From: Sulfurovum sp. | GTDB lineage: Bacteria; Campylobacterota; Campylobacteria; Campylobacterales; Sulfurovaceae | Direction: 5' to 3' | Length of the DNA stretch: 37,643 nt | Assembly: GCA_026982075.1 (NCBI GenBank) | Contig: JALSHU010000103.1 | Location: forward strand, 1-37,643 | Shown here: piece after piece, positions 8,072 through 15,022 of the stretch | Layout: every line of letters starts with the position of its first letter | How positions within the stretch are numbered: the first letter of the stretch is position 1 | Translations under genes and position numbers: made by a program | Notes under the pieces: model-generated | The model's database searches: none | Seen by the model: only the letters and a program-made list of their open reading frames with translations | Told to the model about the DNA's origin: nothing

Positions 8072-9559
8072 TTACTTAGCCTTTACAGTATTTGGAAGTG
8101 TGATTACTTTTGGGTTATTTGTATACTTATCAGTCGTAAATGTATAGTCATTTGTATGACCCGCTGCTTCTCCCGTAGTATACTCATTACTATTGTCCTT
8201 ATATATACCTCCTGTATTGTTTGTTAAAACTTGATTATCAGGGGAGTTTATACCAATATTATTTGTGACAATCATTCCACTACCATTTGTGGATAAGCGT
8301 AAATATGAATTGCGTGCATTTACAATTACATTATCTGTGATACTTATATTATTACTTTCTGTAATCTGAAGTGCATAGTTGGATGTGCTACCACAATCTT
8401 GAATAATATTTCTTTTGATTTCACCATCATACATTGACCATTTCGAATTTTGTTTATCTGCTGCAACAATCCCACTAGGAGCATCAAATATAACATTATC
8501 ATTGAATTTTGTATTACCTATACCATAGTGTATAACGAATGCATGTCCGGGATCACTTAAGTAACTATCTGTAGAGTCTGCTTTACGAAATCCCCAAAAA
8601 TGATTGTTTGTTATAATCATTGGATTAGATACATTTGTAGAACCTGCTTTTATATCTAGAGCATTTTCAGCATAGGCGTACGAGCCATTTGGGTCATATT
8701 TTCCATTTCCATTTGTATATATGTTTGAATCTATATATATGTCATTTCCATCTATAATCGTTCCCTCGGCATTCCCTTCTTGATAATCACCATCAGATTT
8801 TTTAGCCAATACAATTTGCATACCGTCATTTGCATTTACTATTTCATTATTAATGATTTTTGTATTTTTAATACTCCAACTATCTGCAGACCACTCAAAA
8901 AATGATATAGCTGGATTATCGTAAATTCGACCACTATGTGTCATATTTTGAAATCGACTATTTTGAATAGTATTATCATTTGCATCTGCATTAATTGCAA
9001 TACTTGTTATGATATTATTAGTAAAAATTCTATTAAAAATATTGTTACTGGAACCAGTCCTTAATCGAAATGCATAAGTTGCTCCATTGTCGATTGAAGA
9101 AGCTCTATCAATTATCCAGAAGCTTGCGTTATTAAAATCAAGTGCAAAATTAGCTAGTTGATTTTTATTCAGTTTCCCTGGGTGCGTATCATTTCCATTA
9201 TTAAGTACAATATACCGTCTTTTTGCATCTGTACCACTTCTTGTTAAGCGTATGTTACCTAGTGCTGTATAGTCGCCAGGTGAAACACAAAAGATACGTT
9301 TACTACTATCATTAATCTTACTCCAGTCTGAGTTGTTATTGATAAAGTGCACTTCAGGGTTAGAAGCATCACATGCTGGAAGATTTACTGTTTCCAGGTA
9401 GGTACTTGGCGTTGATGGAACAGGAGCAGTGACTCCGGGTTGGGTAGGTGTAGTCGTTTCGAAATTTTCTGCATCCACAAGTCCGTCACGTGTCATGACA
9501 AACTCTATCGCCATTAATGCCGTTAGTGGAAGCATAAGTAATAAAATCATTTTTTTCAT
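8072..9559 (-). CDS. Secreted right-handed parallel beta-helix protein
   Basis: A 495-residue protein with a Sec signal peptide (KKMILLLMLPLTALMA), then a Pro/Thr-rich linker (~residues 35-55), then a long run of Asn-rich coils with repeated I-x-x-N, N-x-I and IITNN units from ~110 to ~460, which is the signature of pectate-lyase-like beta helices. The early segment FCVSPGDY...RSGT recalls the first turn of beta-helix polysaccharide lyases of the chondroitinase B type. No catalytic Lys/Arg pair can be assigned confidently, so it may be a lyase or a binding/structural protein. ATG 9559 has AAGGA with 8-nt spacing. It lies 20 bp after the lipoprotein gene and should share its riboswitch-controlled transcript. 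Confidence 0.8.
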   Translation of the reverse strand: MKKMILLLMLPLTALMAIEFVMTRDGLVDAENFETTTPTQPGVTAPVPSTPSTYLETVNLPACDASNPEVHFINNNSDWSKINDSSKRIFCVSPGDYTALGNIRLTRSGTDAKRRYIVLNNGNDTHPGKLNKNQLANFALDFNNASFWIIDRASSIDNGATYAFRLRTGSSNNIFNRIFTNNIITSIAINADANDNTIQNSRFQNMTHSGRIYDNPAISFFEWSADSWSIKNTKIINNEIVNANDGMQIVLAKKSDGDYQEGNAEGTIIDGNDIYIDSNIYTNGNGKYDPNGSYAYAENALDIKAGSTNVSNPMIITNNHFWGFRKADSTDSYLSDPGHAFVIHYGIGNTKFNDNVIFDAPSGIVAADKQNSKWSMYDGEIKRNIIQDCGSTSNYALQITESNNISITDNVIVNARNSYLRLSTNGSGMIVTNNIGINSPDNQVLTNNTGGIYKDNSNEYTTGEAAGHTNDYTFTTDKYTNNPKVITLPNTVKAK

Positions 9560-9579
9560 AGGTATATCCTTTTTTAAAT

Positions 9580-10755
9580 TTAATTTTCAACCACATCACC
9601 AGAGACGACTGCAGCAATAGTGTTGTTGTAGCTGGCACCAAATTTATCCTGGTAATCATAGGCAGTAAGCTCAAAGTCCTCACCAGGGATGACTTTGAGT
9701 TCAAAGATACCATTTTCATCTGTTGTTAGGTCAGAACTTACCCAGTTTTTACCTATAGCATAGACTCTTACATTACCGATTGGTGCACCCTTTTCATCAA
9801 TGATACGACCAATGTAAATACCTGGGTCTTCCTCTAAAGGTTTATTTAAAGCCCATGTACCAAGACGAGATATCTCACCTCTATACGTACCATCTTCTTG
9901 TAACTGTGCATATCCTTCTTCTATCCATAGTCCCTGATTATAGTCATAATACCACATAGGAATAGTATCCAAGTTTACTGAAGAGGGAACATAATTAAAC
10001 TTTAGTGTACCTATTTCATCCTTAGCAAACTCTAATGTATTCCCATTACTATCTTCAAGTAAGAGACTAATAAGCCCATAAGACTCAAACTGGACTATGT
10101 CTCCATTACTATTGATACCTTTAAACGAACCTGTAAAAAGTGTTTTACCTTCAACGGTTGTAAGATCGAGTATTGTTAATTCTGCAGACATAGTACCATT
10201 ATATGGATTCCCATTGTTATCTACATATGTGGCATCAACATCAATAGTTTCCCCAAACAACGCTTTATTGCTCTCATGTTCCCAGCTATATTTATGTGTT
10301 CGCAGTTTATATTCAAGGTAGTTAGGAGAGAGAGTATTATCTTCTGCTAATCTTTTTATTTTAATCACGGTACTTCCTAGAAGATATCCCTCTTTTTCAA
10401 AATTAACAACCACTTCTTTATTGGCTGTAAGATTGCTCAAGATATAGTATCCTTCTGAATCTGTAGTAGTACTCTCATCTCCTATACTTACTTTTACATT
10501 TACAAGAGGTTTCCCTGTTGCATTATCAGTGATTTGTCCACTTTGTATGGCTTTGCTTGAAGGGTTTGTGATAGCTATCGTACCTGTTTCTGTGGTGGAT
10601 GATACTACACTAGTTGTTTCAGTAGTAGATGATACTACACTAGTAGTTCCTACAGTAGATATATTATCACTAGCACCACCTCCTCCACAAGCTGTAAGTA
10701 AAAAAATAGCTGTAGTAAGTGCAGTTATATGTTTGATATTCGCTAATAGAGACAT
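9580..10755 (-). CDS. Lipoprotein with carboxypeptidase-regulatory-like domains
   Basis: About 391 residues. The lipobox LLTAC is followed by GGGG, predicting lipidation at Cys23. A Ser/Thr linker holds a perfect 10-residue tandem duplication at residues 37-56. A carboxypeptidase-regulatory-like (CarboxypepD_reg) domain spans ~60-125 (GQITDNATGKPLVNVKVSIG, then TDSEGYY). A second similar domain lies near the C-terminus (GRIIDEKGAPIGNVRVYAIG, TTDENGIFEL). The middle is a beta-rich region of unknown type. Start: GTG 10764 overlaps the AAGG Shine-Dalgarno (10764-10767), so ATG 10755, eight bases downstream of it, is preferred. Likely a surface or periplasm-facing structural lipoprotein; its partner may be the beta-helix protein encoded next. 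Expression is probably set by the upstream tandem riboswitches. Confidence 0.82.
   Translation of the reverse strand: MSLLANIKHITALTTAIFLLTACGGGGASDNISTVGTTSVVSSTTETTSVVSSTTETGTIAITNPSSKAIQSGQITDNATGKPLVNVKVSIGDESTTTDSEGYYILSNLTANKEVVVNFEKEGYLLGSTVIKIKRLAEDNTLSPNYLEYKLRTHKYSWEHESNKALFGETIDVDATYVDNNGNPYNGTMSAELTILDLTTVEGKTLFTGSFKGINSNGDIVQFESYGLISLLLEDSNGNTLEFAKDEIGTLKFNYVPSSVNLDTIPMWYYDYNQGLWIEEGYAQLQEDGTYRGEISRLGTWALNKPLEEDPGIYIGRIIDEKGAPIGNVRVYAIGKNWVSSDLTTDENGIFELKVIPGEDFELTAYDYQDKFGASYNNTIAAVVSGDVVEN
10588..10647 (-). repeat. In-frame 30-bp tandem duplication in lipoprotein linker
   Basis: Two copies of a 30-bp unit encode the ten-residue TTSVVSSTTE twice, just after the lipidated Cys of the lipoprotein gene. 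The shared nucleotide core is gatgatactacactagt, spaced 30 bp apart. Copy number changes would lengthen or shorten the linker without a frameshift. Confidence 0.85.
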
Positions 10756-10767
10756 GGTATTCACCTT

Positions 10768-10799
10768 AGTTTAAATTTTTAGGATGTTATATTTAAACT
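10768..10799 (-). promoter_or_regulatory. 9-bp inverted repeat abutting the lipoprotein Shine-Dalgarno
   Basis: Perfect inverted repeat (10768-10776 with 10791-10799, AGTTTAAAT/ATTTAAACT) around a 14-nt loop. On the minus-strand transcript its 3' arm ends directly at the AAGG ribosome site (10764-10767). It is placed where a hairpin could influence translation initiation of the lipoprotein. It is A/T-rich and therefore only moderately stable. Confidence 0.5.
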
Positions 10800-10867
10800 C
10801 GTGGAAGCGAAGAGATGTTGGCAAAGCTTTATTTATCCAATTGCAATAAATACTCTCATGAGAGATT

Positions 10868-10899
10868 CCAAACAAACCAATAGATTTCAATTTGTTTGG
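10868..10899 (-). promoter_or_regulatory. 9-bp inverted repeat directly downstream of proximal riboswitch (expression-platform candidate)
   Basis: Arms CCAAACAAA (10868-10876) and TTTGTTTGG (10891-10899) are perfectly complementary with a 14-nt loop. On the minus strand the 5' arm begins at the very end of the proximal aptamer and shares at least one base with its conserved GGTTGCC 3' edge, so aptamer closure and this hairpin may compete. No U-tract follows, so it is not a standard intrinsic terminator. A 12-bp palindrome (CTCTCATGAGAG, 10853-10864) follows. Confidence 0.5.
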
Positions 10900-10970
10900 G
10901 CAACCTGGCTGTCTCCCAAGAGACCCGTGGCTTTCCGTACTCCGCTTCACAACGGGTTTGGCAATAACAG
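10899..10970 (-). ncRNA. c-di-GMP-I (GEMM-I family) riboswitch, gene-proximal copy
   Basis: Read on the minus strand, this segment has the GEMM aptamer landmarks in order: TTGCCAAACC, a short stem CCGTT/AGCGG closed by a GTGA (GNRA) tetraloop, TACGGAAAGCCACGGGTCTC, a second stem GTCTC/GAGAC with a TTGG loop, and AGCCAGGTTGCC. GEMM-I aptamers bind c-di-GMP; a minority (GEMM-Ib) prefer 3',3'-cGAMP, and that choice cannot be settled here by eye. It is the second of two tandem copies in the leader of the lipoprotein/beta-helix operon, about 145 nt upstream of the ATG. Confidence 0.88.
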
Positions 10971-11030
10971 TAATAATATATATGAAAAAGGTTCATTCAA
11001 GAAAGAATGTACACCAAATTTACATTTGAT

Positions 11031-11104
11031 GGTAACCCGGCTGTCTCTCAAGGAGACCCGTGGCTTTCCGTCCCTACTTCACAGTAGGTTTGGCCTTATT
11101 ACAT
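11031..11104 (-). ncRNA. c-di-GMP-I (GEMM-I family) riboswitch, promoter-proximal copy
   Basis: On the minus strand: AAGGCCAAACC, a 6-bp stem CCTACT/AGTAGG closed by a GTGA (GNRA) tetraloop, GGACGGAAAGCCACGGGTCTC, a stem GTCTC/GAGAC around CTTGA, and AGCCGGGTTACC. This is the textbook order of GEMM-I (c-di-GMP class I) motifs, including the tetraloop and its receptor side. It is more canonical than the downstream copy, which is separated by about 60 nt. It lies just downstream of a plausible promoter (11114-11154), so it would be the first structure transcribed. Confidence 0.9.
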
Positions 11105-11113
11105 AACAGCAAC

Positions 11114-11154
11114 ATTCTAACATAAAAATAATTAAAAAATGTCAAAAATGTCAA
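11114..11154 (-). promoter_or_regulatory. Putative promoter of the riboswitch-led operon
   Basis: On the minus strand two overlapping-spaced TTGACA-like hexamers (11149-11154 and 11140-11145, direct repeat AAATGTCAA in plus orientation) precede an A/T-rich stretch and a -10-like TAGAAT (11114-11119). The expected start near 11107 falls right at the 5' edge of the distal riboswitch, which supports the call. The spacing from the nearer TTGACA is about 20 nt, longer than ideal. Confidence 0.45.
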
Positions 11155-11238
11155 AACATCAATTTAAAGCAAAAAATTCTAATCTTTTGCTATGATTAGA
11201 AAGATAAGAATCACAATCCCAGCAAAGACTATACTATT

Positions 11239-12309
11239 ATGAAAATATCTCATATTTATACTACTACCTTAAAAGCACCACTTAAAACACCTTTCATTAC
11301 TTCCTTACGACGTGTAGATACACTTGAAGACTTAGTAGTGATTATTGAATGTGATGATGGGAATATAGGTATAGGAGAAGGTGCACCTACTCCTGTCATT
11401 ACGGGAGAAACCATGGGGTCAATGATAGCATGTATTGAGTTTGTTAAACCACATATTTTAGGAAAAGAAATAGAAGACTTTGATACTATCATTTCGCTAG
11501 TTCACACACTCATAGTAAAAAACACAACTGCAAAGTCTGCCCTTGAAATAGCACTATATGATTTAAAATCAAAGTCGAAAAAACTTCCTTTATATCGTAT
11601 GTTGGGTGGTAAAAAAACCATATTTTCTACAGATATAACCATCAGTATGGGTGAAATAGACAAAATGATAGCTGACAGCCATGAAGCTGTTGCCTTAGGC
11701 TATGATACACTTAAAATAAAAATAGGTGAAAACCCTAAAAAAGATCTTGAACGGGTAGTAGCCATACACCAATCTTTAGATAAAAATATAAAGTTAAGAC
11801 TAGATGCTAATCAAGGGTGGTCTGCAAAACAAAGCGTTACATTCCTTCATGCATTGGAGAGACAAAATATCATAGCAGAGTTCATAGAACAACCTGTAGC
11901 CGCGGATGATATTGATGGTTTAAAACATATTAAAGAAAGAGTACAAACACCTGTGCTTGCTGATGAAAGTATTTTTTCGCTAAAAGATGCCCGTAGACTC
12001 CTAGAAATGCAAGCTATTGATTATGTAAATATAAAACTTGCTAAAACTGCAGGTATTACGTATGCATTGAAACTTGCTGATGTAGCTCATGAATTTAATG
12101 TAAAATGTATGATTGGATGTATGCTCGAAGGTCCTATCTCTGTAGCTGCAGGGGTACATGTAGCTTCTGCAAAAGCAGATATCATTACAATGATTGATCT
12201 TGATGCTGTGAGCCTTTTGGCATCTCATAGGGTACAAACAAGTATACAATTTGACGAAAGTACTATTATACTTTCAGATAGCTATGGGCTAGGAGTAAGC
12301 TATTCATGA
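11239..12309 (+). CDS. Dipeptide epimerase (L-Ala-D/L-Glu epimerase type), enolase superfamily
   Basis: A 356-residue mandelate-racemase/muconate-lactonizing-type protein. The N-terminal cap has TSLRRVDTLEDLVVIIE and GEGAPTPVITGET. The barrel has catalytic Lys in TLKIKIG (K-x-K), metal ligands in RLDANQGW (Asp), FIEQPV (Glu) and LADESIF (Asp), and the opposite-face Lys in VNIKLAKTAGI. This residue set matches AE epimerases (YcjG/YkfB), which convert L-Ala-D-Glu from murein peptides to L-Ala-L-Glu in the cytoplasm. ATG 11239 lacks a strong ribosome site; a TATGAT at 11191-11196 could be its -10. It overlaps the kinase gene by 4 bp (ATGA), and an NlpC/P60 murein peptidase lies two genes on, fitting muropeptide recycling. 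The exact dipeptide substrate is inferred. Confidence 0.88.
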   Translation: MKISHIYTTTLKAPLKTPFITSLRRVDTLEDLVVIIECDDGNIGIGEGAPTPVITGETMGSMIACIEFVKPHILGKEIEDFDTIISLVHTLIVKNTTAKSALEIALYDLKSKSKKLPLYRMLGGKKTIFSTDITISMGEIDKMIADSHEAVALGYDTLKIKIGENPKKDLERVVAIHQSLDKNIKLRLDANQGWSAKQSVTFLHALERQNIIAEFIEQPVAADDIDGLKHIKERVQTPVLADESIFSLKDARRLLEMQAIDYVNIKLAKTAGITYALKLADVAHEFNVKCMIGCMLEGPISVAAGVHVASAKADIITMIDLDAVSLLASHRVQTSIQFDESTIILSDSYGLGVSYS

Positions 12310-13631
12310 ATACACTAGAAGCATTAAGATTAGGGAAACTTAAAGGCAGTAAAAAACTTAAATTAGCCTGTGGTCTTAAAATATTTCCAAAAGAGATTTT
12401 TGATTTATCTGAAACCCTCGAGATACTAGATTTAACAGATAATGCACTTTCTGATTTACCCCATGATTTTCATAAACTCAAAAAGCTCAAAATTCTTTTT
12501 TTATCTAATAATTTGTTTAGAGAAGTTCCTTCAATACTTGCCAAGTGTACCAATTTGACCATGATTGGTATACGAAACAATCAAATCAATGTATTAAAGG
12601 AAAATGTACTTCCTCTCAATATTCGTTGGCTTATACTCACAGACAATAACCTAAAAAAATTGCCTGACTCACTAGGAAACCTTCAATATTTACAAAAATG
12701 TATGCTCTCTGGTAATCGATTAGAAAGTTTGCCCCAATCCCTCTCAAACTGTAAAAATCTTGAGTTACTACGTATCTCTTCCAATAAGCTCACAAAACTT
12801 CCTATATGGCTATTACAGTTGCCAAAACTCTCTTGGTTAGCCTATAGTGGCAACCCTTTTTGTGCAAAACACCCCTCTTGTGATACCCCAATAGATGAAG
12901 TTTTATGGGAAAATTTAAAGATAGAAGAAAAATTAGGTGAAGGTGCATCTGGAGAGATTTACAAAGCCATTTGGAAAGACGAAGAAGTTGCCCTAAAAAT
13001 TTTCAAAGGCTCTATGACCTCTGATGGACTACCCCAAGAAGAAATGGATATCAATATTTCTATGGGAAAACACACACACTTAATAGATGTACTCGCCCGC
13101 GTAACAGGTCATCCTGAAGGAAGAGATGTTCTCATGTTAGAACTGATACCTTCAAAGTTTTATAATTTAGGACTACCTCCTTCACTTGAAAGTTGTACCC
13201 GAGATATATATCCTAAAGATTTTGAATTAAATATTGCCACGAGTATCAAAATTTTAGTTGCTATGGCATCAGCAGCTCTTCATATGCATCAAAGAGGTAT
13301 CATGCACGGAGACTTTTATGCACACAATATTTTAATAGACCAAGAAGGTCATAGTATTCTTGGAGATTTTGGTGGTGCTTCATATTATGAACCTAAAGAA
13401 AAAGAAATTCGTGATGCACTAGAACGTTTAGAGGTACGTGCTTTTGGATGTTTAATCGAGGAGTTTCTTCTTCTTTCTCAAAAAGATACTACCTTAGATA
13501 CATTAAAAACAAAACTTGAACAAATAAAAGATGCTTGCCTCTCAAATCCTAATTCCAGACGTCCGCTCTTTCAAAGTATTTATAAAGATATACATTCTCT
13601 CTACACAAAAAGTACACTGAATTTTAACTAA
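12306..13631 (+). CDS. Leucine-rich repeat protein with Hanks-type protein kinase domain
   Basis: A 441-residue fusion. Residues ~35-195 hold about seven leucine-rich repeats (LEILDLTDNALSDLP, LKILFLSNNLFREVP, LRWLILTDNNLKKLP-like units). Residues ~205-430 form a small protein kinase: glycine loop LGEGASGEIYKA (~210), VALKIFK with the ATP-anchoring Lys (~230), catalytic loop MHGDFYAHNILI (~333), and LGDFGGA (DFG, ~355). The catalytic Asp and Asn are present; HRD reads HGD. There is no signal peptide or membrane segment, so it should be cytoplasmic. It overlaps the epimerase gene by 4 bp and precedes the peptidase gene by 34 bp. The domain order LRR-then-kinase is known in scattered bacteria, but the substrate and ligand here are unknown. 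Confidence 0.85.
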   Translation: MNTLEALRLGKLKGSKKLKLACGLKIFPKEIFDLSETLEILDLTDNALSDLPHDFHKLKKLKILFLSNNLFREVPSILAKCTNLTMIGIRNNQINVLKENVLPLNIRWLILTDNNLKKLPDSLGNLQYLQKCMLSGNRLESLPQSLSNCKNLELLRISSNKLTKLPIWLLQLPKLSWLAYSGNPFCAKHPSCDTPIDEVLWENLKIEEKLGEGASGEIYKAIWKDEEVALKIFKGSMTSDGLPQEEMDINISMGKHTHLIDVLARVTGHPEGRDVLMLELIPSKFYNLGLPPSLESCTRDIYPKDFELNIATSIKILVAMASAALHMHQRGIMHGDFYAHNILIDQEGHSILGDFGGASYYEPKEKEIRDALERLEVRAFGCLIEEFLLLSQKDTTLDTLKTKLEQIKDACLSNPNSRRPLFQSIYKDIHSLYTKSTLNFN

Positions 13632-13665
13632 AATACTATATTATTAAAACAAAAAGAATAAAACC

Positions 13666-15000
13666 ATGAAAACATTCATATTTATAAGTAGCATTTTTTT
13701 TCTCTCTTTATCTCATCTCCAAGCAGATTACACACTCAAAGAGAGTACACGTGCAAAAAGCAAAATAGACCGCATGCCAAAAAACATTGTTGCAGATATG
13801 AAGAAAATTCCCCAAGACCCTGCTTACTACGCTAAACAAATTAAACCCTTTTCCAAGTCTAAACAAAAAAAAATGGACAAAGAATTTAATAAAAAATATT
13901 TCAAACCATGGGATATTAAAAAACTAGACATTCCTAAACAAGATTTTGGATGGGAGATACGTTTTGTTCAGAGAAAACCTATTTATAAAGCCAATGCTAA
14001 AGTCATTCCTGCATCTGTATATAATAAATGGATACATAATGCTAACTACAAGCATCTTGATAGTAAAAAATATAAAGCTATCACTGTTAAAAGAACCAAC
14101 GTAAAAGCACTCCCAACTGAAACATCTTTTTACAGAAACCCAAAAAAAACAGGAGAAGGTTTTCCTTTTGATTACAATCAGAATTCTGCGCTGCACATAA
14201 ATATACCTCTTCATATTTCGCATTTTTCAAAAGATAAACGTTGGGCATTTGTACAGGCATCATACTCATTTGGATGGGTAAAAACATCTGATTTGGCATT
14301 GGTTAATCATGATTTTATCAAACAATTTAAAAATGAAAACTATGCAATGGTCATCAAAGATAACTTAAGACTTTATGATGACAATAACAAAGCACTTTCA
14401 CTCGTGAAACTGGGTGCTCTTTTTCCCATAGCAAAAGATGGAAAATCTTACCTTGTTGCAAAAAGAAATAAAAAAGGGCAAGGACACATACATAAAGTCA
14501 ATGTGCTTAACCCTCATCATATTGCTAAAAAACCATTGCCTTTTACTGCTAAAAATGTGGCAATGCTTGCCAAAGAGTTTTATGGAGAACCTTATGGCTG
14601 GGGTGGAAGCTATGAGTGTAGAGACTGTTCGGCAACCACACGTGACTTTTTAGGTGCTTTTGGTATCTTTTTACGTCGTAATTCCAGCAAACAAGCCAAA
14701 GATGGTCAAAGTATCTACATTAAAGGACTCTCCAAATCTAAGAAGAAAAAGAAAATCATCAAAGATGCTGAGCCTTTTCGTTCACTTTTATATGTGCCCG
14801 GACATATTGTACTCTATCTTGGAGAATTCAAAGGAGAGCCTGTCATTATGCATACCTACTGGGGCATACGCAAAAAAGACCGTACAAAACTCATCACTGC
14901 TCGTACCATCATTACCACTACTGAACCAGGTAAAGAGCGTTCCGATATACGGGAAAAAAGTAAACTCATTAATACACTGAAAACTATCGTGAATTTTTGA
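13666..15000 (+). CDS. SH3-domain C40 (NlpC/P60) murein peptidase, exported
   Basis: A 444-residue protein with a Sec signal peptide (KTFIFISSIFFLSLSHLQA), a basic N-terminal region, SH3-like segments (~145-290: RTNVKALPT..., WAFVQASYSFGWVKTSDL, DNLRLYDDNN), and a C-terminal NlpC/P60 domain (~300-430). Catalytic Cys (~321) lies in YGWGGSYECRDCSATTRDF, catalytic His (~380) in VPGHIVLYLGE, and a polar third residue may follow in MHTYWG. The order resembles SH3-SH3-NlpC enzymes such as YkfC, which cut gamma-D-Glu-diaminoacid bonds in murein peptides. The product L-Ala-D-Glu would be the substrate of the epimerase two genes upstream. It acts in the periplasm. It is 22 bp upstream of rsmD. Confidence 0.87.
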   Translation: MKTFIFISSIFFLSLSHLQADYTLKESTRAKSKIDRMPKNIVADMKKIPQDPAYYAKQIKPFSKSKQKKMDKEFNKKYFKPWDIKKLDIPKQDFGWEIRFVQRKPIYKANAKVIPASVYNKWIHNANYKHLDSKKYKAITVKRTNVKALPTETSFYRNPKKTGEGFPFDYNQNSALHINIPLHISHFSKDKRWAFVQASYSFGWVKTSDLALVNHDFIKQFKNENYAMVIKDNLRLYDDNNKALSLVKLGALFPIAKDGKSYLVAKRNKKGQGHIHKVNVLNPHHIAKKPLPFTAKNVAMLAKEFYGEPYGWGGSYECRDCSATTRDFLGAFGIFLRRNSSKQAKDGQSIYIKGLSKSKKKKKIIKDAEPFRSLLYVPGHIVLYLGEFKGEPVIMHTYWGIRKKDRTKLITARTIITTTEPGKERSDIREKSKLINTLKTIVNF

Positions 15001-15022
15001 GTGTTTTAGGTAAGATTGCATT

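Noticed and set aside
10899-11104. Inverted or direct repeats of a mobile element, or CRISPR-like repeats
   Set aside because: The two similar ~70-nt segments are explained fully by the GEMM-I aptamer consensus; only two copies, no spacers or terminal repeats.
10899-11104. Assignment of the aptamers to 3',3'-cGAMP (GEMM-Ib) rather than c-di-GMP
   Set aside because: The ligand-discriminating base (G20/A20 in Vc2 numbering) could not be aligned confidently by eye, so no claim is made.
10801-11106. A 101-codon plus-strand open frame in the gap before the epimerase gene
   Set aside because: It runs antisense through both riboswitch aptamers, has no ribosome site, and its conserved-looking bases are explained by the minus-strand RNA structures.
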